Positions 18,579-27,000 of a stretch of DNA of 64,000 bases are shown here, piece after piece. This DNA comes from Ignavibacteriaceae bacterium (GTDB lineage Bacteria; Bacteroidota; Ignavibacteria; Ignavibacteriales; Ignavibacteriaceae), in contig WBUK01000017.1 in NCBI GenBank assembly GCA_008933765.1, forward strand, positions 1 to 64,000, read 5' to 3'. The position numbers and the translations under genes are program-made. Position 1 is the stretch's first letter. The number at the start of each line of letters is the position of its first letter. Under the pieces are notes generated by a model, which was not told where the DNA came from, did not search any database, and saw nothing but the letters and a program-made list of their open reading frames with translations.

Positions 18579-19430
18579 TTAATGGAGGATTTTCAATATT
18601 CTCTCGCCTCGGATTGAACCAAGCAATTTAAATATTTGACTGAATGGAATTTGGTTATCCCATGAGAAAAGAACAAAGATTGCCTCACCCACAATCATTT
18701 TGCGGGAAACAGGTCCCCAAAACCGCGAGTCTGAACTGTCATCCCGGTTATCGCCCATCATAAAGAAATAGTCTTCCTGAAACTGATACTCAGTCGTTGG
18801 CTTTCCGTTTATATAAACAACATTTCCGTCGATCTTAACCACTTCTTCTTCAAACTCTCTGTTGATAAAATTCTGCCATGCGAAAGCGGTTTTGGGGTCT
18901 AATTTAATTTTTGCCCCCTTTTTCGGCACAACGAAGGGCCCGAAATTATCCGGCGTCCAGTTTTCAGTTCCCGGGAACATATACCCGGCGAGCCTCGAAT
19001 CGGTTTGTGGCTCTTTATATTGAATATGTGCCGGCAGAGGTGCAGGTTTGCCGTTTACAAACACTACCTTGTTGCGTATTGTTATTGTGTCGCCGGGAAG
19101 ACCGATACACCTTTTTACATATTGAATATTTTCAGGATTGGGGCGGAATTCCCCCTTTTCACCGGGAAAGTCGAACACTACAATGTCCCCCCGGTCAGGG
19201 TCGGTGAAAATATCCCACCTGAAATGTGGTATTTTAACCTCAGTATAAGGAAGGAACTTCGGCGAGTTTATTCCGTAAATAAATTTATTAACGACGACAA
19301 AATCACCCACCATAATTGTGCTTTCCATCGAAGGGGTGGGTATCCGCGTATTTTGAAAGAAAAATGATATGATAAATAGTGCAGCAATAAAAGCCTGAAG
19401 CAACGACTTCAGCTCTTTCTTAACATTCAA
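18579..19430 (-). CDS. lepB: signal peptidase I
   Basis: 283 aa inner-membrane serine protease that removes signal peptides from exported proteins. One N-terminal membrane segment (about 11-26) precedes box B with catalytic Ser34 (PTPSMESTIM), box C (GDIVVFDFP), box D with the general base Lys106 (YVKRCIGLPGDT) and box E (MGDNRDDSSDSRFWGPV). Length is typical for Bacteroidota enzymes with an extended beta insertion. It lies 33 bp upstream of the M16 pair on the same strand, so co-transcription is possible, and 72 bp downstream of gatB. Confidence 0.97.
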   Translation of the reverse strand: MNVKKELKSLLQAFIAALFIISFFFQNTRIPTPSMESTIMVGDFVVVNKFIYGINSPKFLPYTEVKIPHFRWDIFTDPDRGDIVVFDFPGEKGEFRPNPENIQYVKRCIGLPGDTITIRNKVVFVNGKPAPLPAHIQYKEPQTDSRLAGYMFPGTENWTPDNFGPFVVPKKGAKIKLDPKTAFAWQNFINREFEEEVVKIDGNVVYINGKPTTEYQFQEDYFFMMGDNRDDSSDSRFWGPVSRKMIVGEAIFVLFSWDNQIPFSQIFKLLGSIRGERILKILH

Positions 19431-19502
19431 ATTTGAACTCCAATTTAAAACACAAATTTACGAAAACGAATTAAACCGTTTGGTAGCAGAATTATCCCCT
19501 TT

Positions 19503-20963
19503 TTAACCACTACTTCTTTTTAATAATGAGAGAAGTAACGAGTTCACGGTTGCCGGGTTTGCTTTCCCCTTGGTTTGTTTCATAACCTGCCCGACAAAAA
19601 AGCCGAGAATCTTCTCTTTGCCCGCAAGATATTCAGCCACCTGAGCCGGGTTATCGTTTAATATTGAGGTTATTATTTTTTCAAGCTCATCTGAATCAGA
19701 AATCTGGCTTAAACCTTCCCGTTTCACAATTTCCTCAGGTTCCGACTCGTCGGAAAGCATAATCGCAAAAACATCTTTTGCAATCTTCCCGGAAATTACG
19801 CCTGAAGTGATTAAATCGACCAACTTCGCCAATCTTTTCGGTTCAATTGCGAACTCAGCAAGCGAAATTTTCTTTTCGTTGGCAACTTTCAAAACTTCCG
19901 TCATTATCAGGTTACTCAACTCTTTTCGTGCGGAAGTAAACCCTGCCGCCTCTTCAAAATAACGGGAAGTTTCGGGTTGTTGGGTTAAAACGCCGGCGTC
20001 GTATGGGGGCAATCCAAACTCGTTAGTATATCTCTCAACTTTCCTTGCGGGCAGTTCGGGCATTTCCGATTTAATTTTTTCAAACCATTCGTTGCTTATT
20101 TCCAGTGGCGGTAAATCGGGGTCAGGGAAGTAGCGGTAGTCGTGTGAATCTTCTTTCGACCTCATGGGCGAAGCTGTTCCCTTATCTGCGTTCCACAGAA
20201 GTGTCTGTTGCACCACTTCCCTTCCCTCTTCCAAAAGATCGATCTGCCGGGCAATTTCAAAATTAATCGCTTTCTCCACATTTTTGAAAGAGTTCATGTT
20301 CTTCACTTCGGTCTTCGTTCCGAAACGGGTTTCACCGCGTAGCCTGACAGAAATGTTGGCGTCGCAACGCAGAGAGCCTTCCTCCATATTGCCGTCGCAA
20401 ATATCTAAATAGAGCAAAATTTGCCGAAGTGTGCGTAAATAAGAGGCAGCTTCTGCCCCGCTTCTTATATCCGGATGGCTCACAATTTCCAAAAGAGGCA
20501 CCCCGCTACGGTTTAGATCGACCAGTGTAGAGTCCCCCCTGTCATGTATCGATTTTCCGGCGTCCTCTTCTAAGTGAGCGCGGGTTACACCGATCTTCTT
20601 TTTTGTGCCGTCTTCAAGGGTTATTTCCAGTTCTCCCTCGCCAACAACGGGCAAACTGAACTGACTGATTTGGTATCCTTTTGGAAGATCCGGGTAAAAA
20701 TAGTTCTTTCGTGCAAATATTGAGCGCAGGTTTACACGGGAGTTCAGCGCAATCCCGAGTTTTATGGCAAATTCAACAGCGCTCTCGTTCAAAACGGGCA
20801 ATACCCCCGGATGCCCCAAACAAACAGGACATACATTGCTGTTCGGCGGTGCGGGGTACCCCGTGCTGCACGAACAAAATATCTTTGTGTTGGTCTTTAG
20901 TTGAGCATGAACCTCAAGCCCTATTACGGGTTCATACTTCTCTGTCGGAAGGAGCTCGATCAT
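19503..20963 (-). CDS. gatB: aspartyl/glutamyl-tRNA amidotransferase subunit B
   Basis: 486 aa, normal length. As part of GatCAB it converts misacylated Glu-tRNA(Gln) or Asp-tRNA(Asn) to the correct aminoacyl-tRNA. The N-terminus has the family signature YEPVIGLEVHAQLKT, a zinc-type cysteine cluster (CSCSTGYPAPPNSNVCPVC) and LPKGYQISQF. The central part contains DLNRSGVPLLEIV and DYRYFPDPDLPPL, and the C-terminal YqeY-like tail domain ends GKANPATVNSLL. gatA and gatC are not in the window. Confidence 0.98.
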   Translation of the reverse strand: MIELLPTEKYEPVIGLEVHAQLKTNTKIFCSCSTGYPAPPNSNVCPVCLGHPGVLPVLNESAVEFAIKLGIALNSRVNLRSIFARKNYFYPDLPKGYQISQFSLPVVGEGELEITLEDGTKKKIGVTRAHLEEDAGKSIHDRGDSTLVDLNRSGVPLLEIVSHPDIRSGAEAASYLRTLRQILLYLDICDGNMEEGSLRCDANISVRLRGETRFGTKTEVKNMNSFKNVEKAINFEIARQIDLLEEGREVVQQTLLWNADKGTASPMRSKEDSHDYRYFPDPDLPPLEISNEWFEKIKSEMPELPARKVERYTNEFGLPPYDAGVLTQQPETSRYFEEAAGFTSARKELSNLIMTEVLKVANEKKISLAEFAIEPKRLAKLVDLITSGVISGKIAKDVFAIMLSDESEPEEIVKREGLSQISDSDELEKIITSILNDNPAQVAEYLAGKEKILGFFVGQVMKQTKGKANPATVNSLLLSLLKRSSG

Positions 20964-21123
20964 CTGCTGATTTTGCTGATTATTTGTTAATTCTTTGCTG
21001 AATATTTGTTAATTTTTTACTAATTTTTACTAATTTTTACTAATTATTTGGCGAATTATTTAATTAATCTCTTAATTATTCTTTCTGACTAATTGTCTGA
21101 TCAATTGTTTAATAATGAATCAG

Positions 21124-21438
21124 TTAATTTTTTGAAAAGATGGCATTTCCGTATGGCGGAAGTTTTATTGTTGTTTTTGCCGCCAAAGACTTTACCTTGC
21201 CCGAAAAAGCGTCTGTATAGTCGCCCGCAAAATCTTCCAGGTTGATTTCTATTGTTTTCTCGTCACCCGATAAATTGAAGCATGCTAACACTAATTGAGA
21301 GCCTGCTTCCCGAAGAAATGCGATTACATTATTATCTAATTTATCATCTAACCTTATTAAATCACCACCCTGTATATTTGCATAAACATCAGGTTTAATT
21401 TTTTTCAGACGGCTTAAAGTCTTATACAATTCTGTCAT
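21124..21438 (-). CDS. orphan alpha-amylase-type C-terminal domain, probable GH13 remnant
   Basis: 104 aa that match only the end of GH13 alpha-amylases: a last helix with the usual pattern before KIKPDVYANIQGGD, then the C-terminal beta-sandwich (NNVIAFLREAGSQLVLACFNLSG ... DAFSGK ... IKLPPYGNAIF). No catalytic barrel, Asp/Glu catalytic residue or calcium site exists, and no amylase sequence is seen in the 333 bp upstream. An in-frame stop lies about 13 codons before the ATG, while GGAG sits 11 nt upstream of it, so it could still be translated. I read it as the surviving 3' end of a deleted gene; a stand-alone carbohydrate-binding module is the alternative. Confidence 0.6.
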   Translation of the reverse strand: MTELYKTLSRLKKIKPDVYANIQGGDLIRLDDKLDNNVIAFLREAGSQLVLACFNLSGDEKTIEINLEDFAGDYTDAFSGKVKSLAAKTTIKLPPYGNAIFSKN

Positions 21439-21771
21439 TCGTAGTATTTCTCCGAAAATATCAATTTTTACGAATTAAAAAAAAGAACGAATTAACCGCA
21501 AAACTTATCGAATAAATAAAACATTTACGGAACAATCGCGGCTCCTGCAATGTTTAGTTAGAATAGAACGGCGAATTCGAAATAACCAAACTTTAATATA
21601 CTCATTCCGGGCTTTCTAAAAAAAGTAAAAAGATTCTATCCTGTTTAGTTAACAATTTTTATCCCTTATTGTTAATAATTATTTTGTAATTAGTAATAAT
21701 TTTATATTTTTAAACATTGGAATTGCGAAAGTTTTATATCCTTCTAATTAATAATAATTTCTTTTATTCAG
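21439..21771. other. AT-rich divergent intergenic region
   Basis: This 333-bp gap separates the amylase-domain gene from the ATPase gene. It becomes strongly A/T-rich towards 21771. A TATATTTT element near 21700, upstream of the ATPase start, resembles a -7 box but its last base differs and no well-spaced TTG supports it. I see no gene, repeat or terminator. Confidence 0.5.
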
Positions 21772-23268
21772 ATGAAAATATATTTTAGAGAAAATCAACT
21801 AGCTTATTTGAACCAGATTGCCGCTAACACGGTGGGTCATTCCAATTTTACTTTGCTCGTTGGTAAAAGAAAAGTTGGAAAAACCACGCTGATTAAGCAG
21901 TTTCTGAGAACTAACGCCGGTGCTTATTTCACAATCAGCAATAAATCTTCATTTCTGCAGCTTCAGGATATTTCGGAATATCTGAAATCGTACACCTTCC
22001 CCGATAGTTTTATTCCAACTTTCCAGAGTTGGGGAAATTTCTTCGAGTTCCTGTTCTACATTGCGCGGAATCGCCCGGTAAATGTTGTTATCGATGAGTT
22101 CCACAACTTTGAACTCATCGAGCCGGAAGCGTTTGATGAACTCAAAAAAATGTGGGATACTTACTCGAAAACTTCGATGCTCAATTTGATTGTGGTTACT
22201 TCGAATATCGATTTTATGAAAAGGAAATTCGAGTCAAAGGAAAGCCCGCTCTTCAGAATTAATAACCACTTCATTAAACTGACCCCGTTCAGGCTTTCCG
22301 ATGTGATTGTTATTTTCAGAATGAACGGATCAAAACTCAGCACCAATCAAATTATTGAGCTTTACACTATTTTTGGCGGTCTGCCGAAATATTACTTCCT
22401 GATTGAACGCCACCGCCTGTGGAATAAAGACCTGGAAACAATTCTGAAAGAATTGGTGTTCGTTGATTTTGCACCGCTGGCTTATGAACTAAAAGAACTG
22501 CTGATTAACGATTTTACCCGCGGCAACAAAATATACCTTTCGATTCTGCAGGCTATTGCCGCCGGTTTCACTAAAATGTCGGATATTGCAAAAACGGTCA
22601 ATATTCCCGTTACTAACCTTACGAAATACCTCTTTGAACTCGAAAAGAAGAAGAGACTTATCGAAAGGCAGCTGCCGGTTAATACTAACGACGGGTCAAG
22701 ATCGAAATTTGGCAGATATTTTATCCGGAATTATTTCGAGAATTTCTGGTTCCGTTTTATACAACCTGATATAATTAACTTCGAAATGGGTGAGTATGAC
22801 AAAATGTTGACCAACATTTCTGAAAAATTGGGTGAATATGTTAACCACCGCCTTGGGATTTTTATCCGCGAAATTTTCCATGATTATCAGCATTCGCACT
22901 ATATTCAGTATCTTTTCCCGTTTGAGATCAATAAGGTTGGCTCCGTTTGGAACCGAAAAGATACAATAGAGATTGTTGTGGTAAGCGAATCAGCAAGGGC
23001 TGTGTTGTACGCCAATCTGGTTATTCAGGATGAACCACTTAATAAATATGATGTTAATATGGCATCAACCCAATTTTTTAAGTTCAAAACCCTTTATGCA
23101 AATTATTCGAAAAGGTATCTGTTAATCACCAAAAATGGCATAGATAGCGGCGCTGAAGCGTTCTGTAAACAGAAAAATATCGCTAACATCGATATTAATG
23201 TCTTCTTCGACGCTCTCGTTGGCGATGCAACTGAAGCAGATGCGCAAATTATTGAGGTTGAAGTTTAA
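21772..23268 (+). CDS. ATPase_2 / DUF234-type AAA ATPase
   Basis: 498 aa. Walker A is GKRKVGKT (residues 31-38) and Walker B is VNVVIDEF (Asp108, Glu109). Sensor-like IVVTSN and the PFRLSD motif follow, as in the archaeal-type ATPase_2 family. A winged-helix-like segment (about 255-300: TKMSDIAKTVNIPVTNLTKYLFELEKK) and a DUF234-type C-terminal domain (about 320-480, FENFWFRFIQP) complete the usual architecture. The cellular role of this family in bacteria is not known; the C-terminal domain resembles nuclease-like folds in some members. The gene stands alone, with a terminator at 23406-23436, and its last codons are duplicated about 70 bp downstream. Confidence 0.88.
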   Translation: MKIYFRENQLAYLNQIAANTVGHSNFTLLVGKRKVGKTTLIKQFLRTNAGAYFTISNKSSFLQLQDISEYLKSYTFPDSFIPTFQSWGNFFEFLFYIARNRPVNVVIDEFHNFELIEPEAFDELKKMWDTYSKTSMLNLIVVTSNIDFMKRKFESKESPLFRINNHFIKLTPFRLSDVIVIFRMNGSKLSTNQIIELYTIFGGLPKYYFLIERHRLWNKDLETILKELVFVDFAPLAYELKELLINDFTRGNKIYLSILQAIAAGFTKMSDIAKTVNIPVTNLTKYLFELEKKKRLIERQLPVNTNDGSRSKFGRYFIRNYFENFWFRFIQPDIINFEMGEYDKMLTNISEKLGEYVNHRLGIFIREIFHDYQHSHYIQYLFPFEINKVGSVWNRKDTIEIVVVSESARAVLYANLVIQDEPLNKYDVNMASTQFFKFKTLYANYSKRYLLITKNGIDSGAEAFCKQKNIANIDINVFFDALVGDATEADAQIIEVEV

Positions 23269-23350
23269 CCACTTTGTTTTGGCGACTTAGCAACCACTTT
23301 TTTTGATTGTGGAAGTGTTGCCGGAAGTTGAAGTTTAACCACTTTGTTTT
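23257..23350. repeat. duplicated 3' end of the ATPase gene
   Basis: The 24 bp GTTGAAGTTTAACCACTTTG plus TTTT at 23257-23280 spans the stop codon (23266-23268) and recurs exactly at 23327-23350, offset 70 bp. In the second copy the frame still reads ...PEVEV and stop. Confidence 0.9.
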
Positions 23351-23405
23351 TGGCGCTTTACAGATTGAAAAATACAGATTAGATTATAGTTGCAACAATT
23401 TTACG

Positions 23406-23436
23406 AACTGCCCCCGAACCCCCGGGGGCAGTTTTT
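23406..23436 (+). terminator. intrinsic terminator after the ATPase gene
   Basis: AACTGCCCCC (23406-23415) pairs with GGGGGCAGTT (23424-23433) across an 8-nt loop and is followed by TTTTTG. It lies about 140 bases past the stop, beyond the duplicated gene tail. Confidence 0.92.
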
Positions 23437-23560
23437 GTTTTAAATTGCCCGATTTTCTTTGCAACCTGCGGGATTTCTTTTTCAACTTGTGAGTTTGTTT
23501 TTAACCTGCGGGATTCTTTTTTATCCAACTTGAAGGATCTTTTTTAGCCTTCGAAATTAC

Positions 23561-25429
23561 TCAGAGCAAAACCAAAATAATAAGATCTGCTAAATTAACG
23601 CCCGTTTGCCCGGTTTTTATACCACAACCTAATTTTTCGACCCAGGTACCTGAGTCACTATTGTGCAAATAACTCTCGAAATTCAACCCTTTAGATATCG
23701 ATTTTTGGTAGGTTTCAGAGTCAACTATTGCTCCCGCAAATTGGGATGACCCGTCGATACCGTCACTCCCTACAGACATAAACACCATATCGCCGGACTG
23801 AATTTCTTTTGCCATTCTCATAGCAAACTCGGTGTTTCTTCCACCCTTGCCACTACCTCGCACTTGAACCCCCACTTCCCCACCTGAAATGTAAAAAAAC
23901 GGTTTAGCGTTAGGATGTATTTTGGGCGTAGTGTTGTCTTTTCCGGTAAGATTAGGAATATGATTGGGGTTAGGAACAGGGTTGGGAGTAGAAGAAAGTG
24001 CAGTATTAAAATTTGAATTAAAATCAGAAAAAGTTTGTAAAAGCTCATTTTTCTTATTAATAAGCTCTGTAACTGCGTTTTCAATCTTACCGGAGATTGG
24101 TTCCGGGTTAACCGCGACATTAAACCCGGCTTTTCTTATCAATTTTGCTATATCTTCAACCATCGCCTGATTTGAATCAATAATCCTGCGAAATACTTCG
24201 TTTCGTGCCGGCGGTTTTGTATCTCCAAATTTTTCCGCAAATTTTATTGCTTTTTGAATCGTTGGGTTCATCCCTTGGGTTTGATATGAATCCCCCCTAA
24301 ATTCTTCAGCTGATTTTATCGCTTTTGAAATAGCCTTACTTGTTACCGGTTTTTCAGAGTCAGGATTTTTGTTTTTCGTCAAATTCTCTGATGCTATTTT
24401 TTCCTCCTCCAAACCCAAAGAAAATGTCGCTGTTTTCTCTAATTCAGCGGAAGATGTTGTTACTTTTTCTAAATCAGAGGGAAATCTTGTTGCTTTCCCC
24501 CTGTTTTCAGGGGTTGAGGATGCTATTTTGCGCCTCAGGCCACCAAATGATTTTATGATTTCAACCACTCTTTTCGCTGAAATTAGGCGATACGAAAGCA
24601 TACCCGAACCGATCACACTTGGATCGTTATCCAAAACATCGGATAAAATCAGATTTATCACCGTGTCAGACTGAATAAAATTCAGCAAACCGCCGTTTTT
24701 CACCTGAGAAAAGTAGCTTCGCACAGCATTCAAATCGCCGATTTCAATCCCATTTTTCATTAAAATGCCGGAAATTTCTCCTTTTTCGGCTGTTGTCAAC
24801 GGTGGGCGCGGATAATTAACCATAGAAGAAGTGCCACCCGAAAGCAAATAGAGAAGTGTCCCCTCTTTGCTGCTTTTTTTGCAAAAGTCGAGCAGCACTT
24901 CCCCTGCATACCGGCTTTTTTCATCGGGAATCGGATGAGACGAGTACACAATCTTAAAATTCTCCGGTTCAGCAACGCACCTCTTATAAAAAGCACCGGT
25001 TCCGCCTGTTTGTTTTGTGTTTCCTTCACTCCCGCCTGTATATCCCCTGTTTCCTTCACTTTTGGTATTTTCGGAACCATATAAACTTTTTGGCTCTGCG
25101 GGGCTTGAACGAATTTCACCCTGTGAAGTTTTCACCTCCTGATTCGTAATAACAAGTCCCCTTTTTATCGAATCACCAAAAATCCTCAACGCTCCCTCTG
25201 CCATTTGGATTGCACTTTTTCCTGTGGCTACAAGGTCAATTCCACCCGAAATAAAAGTTTGCCGGGATATAGAAACAAGCTCATTTCTTTCCTTTTCGAC
25301 AACCCCCTCGGACAAATCTTCCCCTAATTCGTGCAGATAATTAAAAACAATTTTATCCGGCGAGTGAAGCACGAGTGCTTCACTGAAAATTTTTTCTAAA
25401 AATCCGCGAAATTCTTCCAAATTGTTCAC
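23561..25429 (-). CDS. glycerate 2-kinase (GckA/MOFRL family) with three low-complexity insertions
   Basis: 622 aa; relatives have about 420-450. It phosphorylates glycerate to 2-phosphoglycerate in the cytoplasm. Conserved elements are IDLVATGKSAIQMA (about 64-77), YSSHPIPDE (162-170), YLLSGGTSSM (194-203), RSYFSQVKNGGLL (237-249), LILSDVLDNDPSVIGSG (260-276) and the MOFRL end (YISGGEVGVQVRG ... GGRNTEFAMRMA ... GSDGIDG). Three inserts of low complexity lie at about 99-147, 301-405 and 470-508. The second contains two related segments (KAIKSAEEF at 369 and KAIKFAEKF at 393), 24 codons or 72 bp apart. All catalytic signatures remain, so it is probably active. The start overlaps the preceding REC-Hpt gene by 4 bases. 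Confidence 0.93.
   Translation of the reverse strand: MNNLEEFRGFLEKIFSEALVLHSPDKIVFNYLHELGEDLSEGVVEKERNELVSISRQTFISGGIDLVATGKSAIQMAEGALRIFGDSIKRGLVITNQEVKTSQGEIRSSPAEPKSLYGSENTKSEGNRGYTGGSEGNTKQTGGTGAFYKRCVAEPENFKIVYSSHPIPDEKSRYAGEVLLDFCKKSSKEGTLLYLLSGGTSSMVNYPRPPLTTAEKGEISGILMKNGIEIGDLNAVRSYFSQVKNGGLLNFIQSDTVINLILSDVLDNDPSVIGSGMLSYRLISAKRVVEIIKSFGGLRRKIASSTPENRGKATRFPSDLEKVTTSSAELEKTATFSLGLEEEKIASENLTKNKNPDSEKPVTSKAISKAIKSAEEFRGDSYQTQGMNPTIQKAIKFAEKFGDTKPPARNEVFRRIIDSNQAMVEDIAKLIRKAGFNVAVNPEPISGKIENAVTELINKKNELLQTFSDFNSNFNTALSSTPNPVPNPNHIPNLTGKDNTTPKIHPNAKPFFYISGGEVGVQVRGSGKGGRNTEFAMRMAKEIQSGDMVFMSVGSDGIDGSSQFAGAIVDSETYQKSISKGLNFESYLHNSDSGTWVEKLGCGIKTGQTGVNLADLIILVLL
24227..24333. repeat. 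72-bp in-frame duplication inside the glycerate kinase gene
   Basis: Bases from 24227 and from 24299 align at an offset of 72 bp (AAATTYTTCMGC...GATTTTATYGCTTTT). They encode the paired KAIK segments in the second low-complexity insertion. The offset equals that of the intergenic tail duplications. Confidence 0.75.
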
Positions 25430-26706
25430 AAATCACCGATAAATTTGTTCCTGATCTGATGAAGTTGATTGTACGATTCAGATATTAACTTAGTAATTTC
25501 ATCAAACATCTTCAGTTTATTTTCCCTGCTGATTCGTCTGTTCAAAATGATAGAATGAAATTGTTCCATCAAAGGTATAATCTGTTTTAGCCCCATATAC
25601 GACAGTGTTGGCTTCAGTTTATGGCTAAACTCCCGACACTTCTGAAAATCTCCCAGAAAAAGGCAATTTCGAATATTCTTGATAATAATGTCGGTATTTT
25701 GCAAAAAATCTCCGATCACTTCCGCTGCAAAACTCCGGTCACCAAGCGACACTTCCTTCAAATAAGTAAGATCGATCTTGTCATTTACCAAAAAATCATC
25801 CTTTTTTGGTTTTTGCGCCGGATGTGCCACACGAGAGATTCGTCCAACGGTATTATCTTTAGCCCTGCTCCCGTCAATGGTTTCATCAGTTTGAATCCGG
25901 GTTTCAGTTTTAATTTTCAGATAAAAAGGGAGCAGTTCGTGTTGGATATTATTCACTGTAAGTGGCTTATGAATATAACCATTAATCTCTGCAGACGCCA
26001 TTTCTTTCTCAATTTCGGTGAAGTGCGAAGCTGTTAAAACAATTATCGGCGTGCTCCGGTTAGGTTCCGGGAGCATGCTCCTGATGATTCTTGCAGTTTC
26101 AATCCCTGAAAGCCCAGGCATTGCAACATCCATTAATATCAGCGAATAATGATTCTCTGATACCCTGAAGATCGCCTCGACCCCATTTGTTGCAATCTCA
26201 GTTTGAATATTTAATTTTTCGAGCTGGTAAGTAATAATTTTATTGGAGTGCTTGTTATCGTCAACTAATAAAAATTTGACCGGAGCTTTGGGGTCAGGTT
26301 TTGGGTGGGCTTTCTCGCCGGTAATCCCGTTCTCGTCTTGCTGCTTGTTTTTGTTTCTTTTCAGAAGATCTTCGTTCGCTTGCATGCTCCGGCTTTGTTG
26401 CACGCCCCCGACTTGTTGCGGCTGTTTTTCGCTTTGTAGATATTGGTGACGGTTGAGGTTGGTTATTACAGCCATTCCGGCGTAATTATCGTTATCTTTC
26501 ATCACAACAATCATCTTAAAATTGAGTAAATCAACAGTCTTCACCAGCTGTATAATTTTCTCATTTGCTTTTTCTTCAATCCATACGGGGAAGTGCTGTT
26601 GAAACACCGCAATCGTATCAGACGAGATAAACTCCTGATCAACAAACGATATTTCCTTGCTTAGCAAACTGAAGTTAAATAACGCTACTTTTGAACCTGA
26701 TTCCAT
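25426..26706 (-). CDS. response regulator with C-terminal Hpt domain
   Basis: 426 aa. An N-terminal domain of about 90 residues has no recognised family. It is joined by a Gln/Lys/Asn-rich linker (about 91-142) to a CheY-like receiver: acidic pair Asp149/Asp150, phospho-acceptor Asp193 (LILMDVAMPGLSG), Thr225 and Lys247. A second linker leads to a histidine phosphotransfer helix bundle with His362 in EFSHKLKPTLSYMG. Such REC-Hpt proteins act as intermediates or phosphate sinks in multistep phosphorelays; there is no DNA-binding output domain. No sensor kinase is nearby. The 4-base overlap with the glycerate kinase start implies translational coupling of unknown meaning. Confidence 0.9.
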   Translation of the reverse strand: MESGSKVALFNFSLLSKEISFVDQEFISSDTIAVFQQHFPVWIEEKANEKIIQLVKTVDLLNFKMIVVMKDNDNYAGMAVITNLNRHQYLQSEKQPQQVGGVQQSRSMQANEDLLKRNKNKQQDENGITGEKAHPKPDPKAPVKFLLVDDNKHSNKIITYQLEKLNIQTEIATNGVEAIFRVSENHYSLILMDVAMPGLSGIETARIIRSMLPEPNRSTPIIVLTASHFTEIEKEMASAEINGYIHKPLTVNNIQHELLPFYLKIKTETRIQTDETIDGSRAKDNTVGRISRVAHPAQKPKKDDFLVNDKIDLTYLKEVSLGDRSFAAEVIGDFLQNTDIIIKNIRNCLFLGDFQKCREFSHKLKPTLSYMGLKQIIPLMEQFHSIILNRRISRENKLKMFDEITKLISESYNQLHQIRNKFIGDL

Positions 26707-26751
26707 CTCCGGGCAATCGGTTGTGAGGAAAGAAATTTTCTTTTGGCAAAT

Positions 26752-26782
26752 ATAAAAAAAAGGCTGCTAAATTAGCAGCCTT
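26752..26782 (-). terminator. intrinsic terminator of the ZnuD-like receptor transcript
   Basis: AAGGCTGCTA (from 26760) pairs with TAGCAGCCTT (to 26782) with a very short loop. On the minus strand it is followed by a run of T (plus-strand A-run 26753-26760). It lies about 220 bases beyond the receptor stop. Confidence 0.88.
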
Positions 26783-27000
26783 ATTGGGGGGAGTAATGTA
26801 TATCGTTATCCACTAGCAGGGATCATGAATAACGACAGTGCAAATCTAACCTTAAACTCAGGCAGATTTATTTTGTTTCGATGAAACCCCTGAATTATTC
26901 GATAAACCCCCTGTTTTCTTCGACAAATGTGAGTTAATAGTGCCCAACTCTTCTGCCTGACCATTGCATTATTGATTTTGAACCGGTAATTAACCTTACT

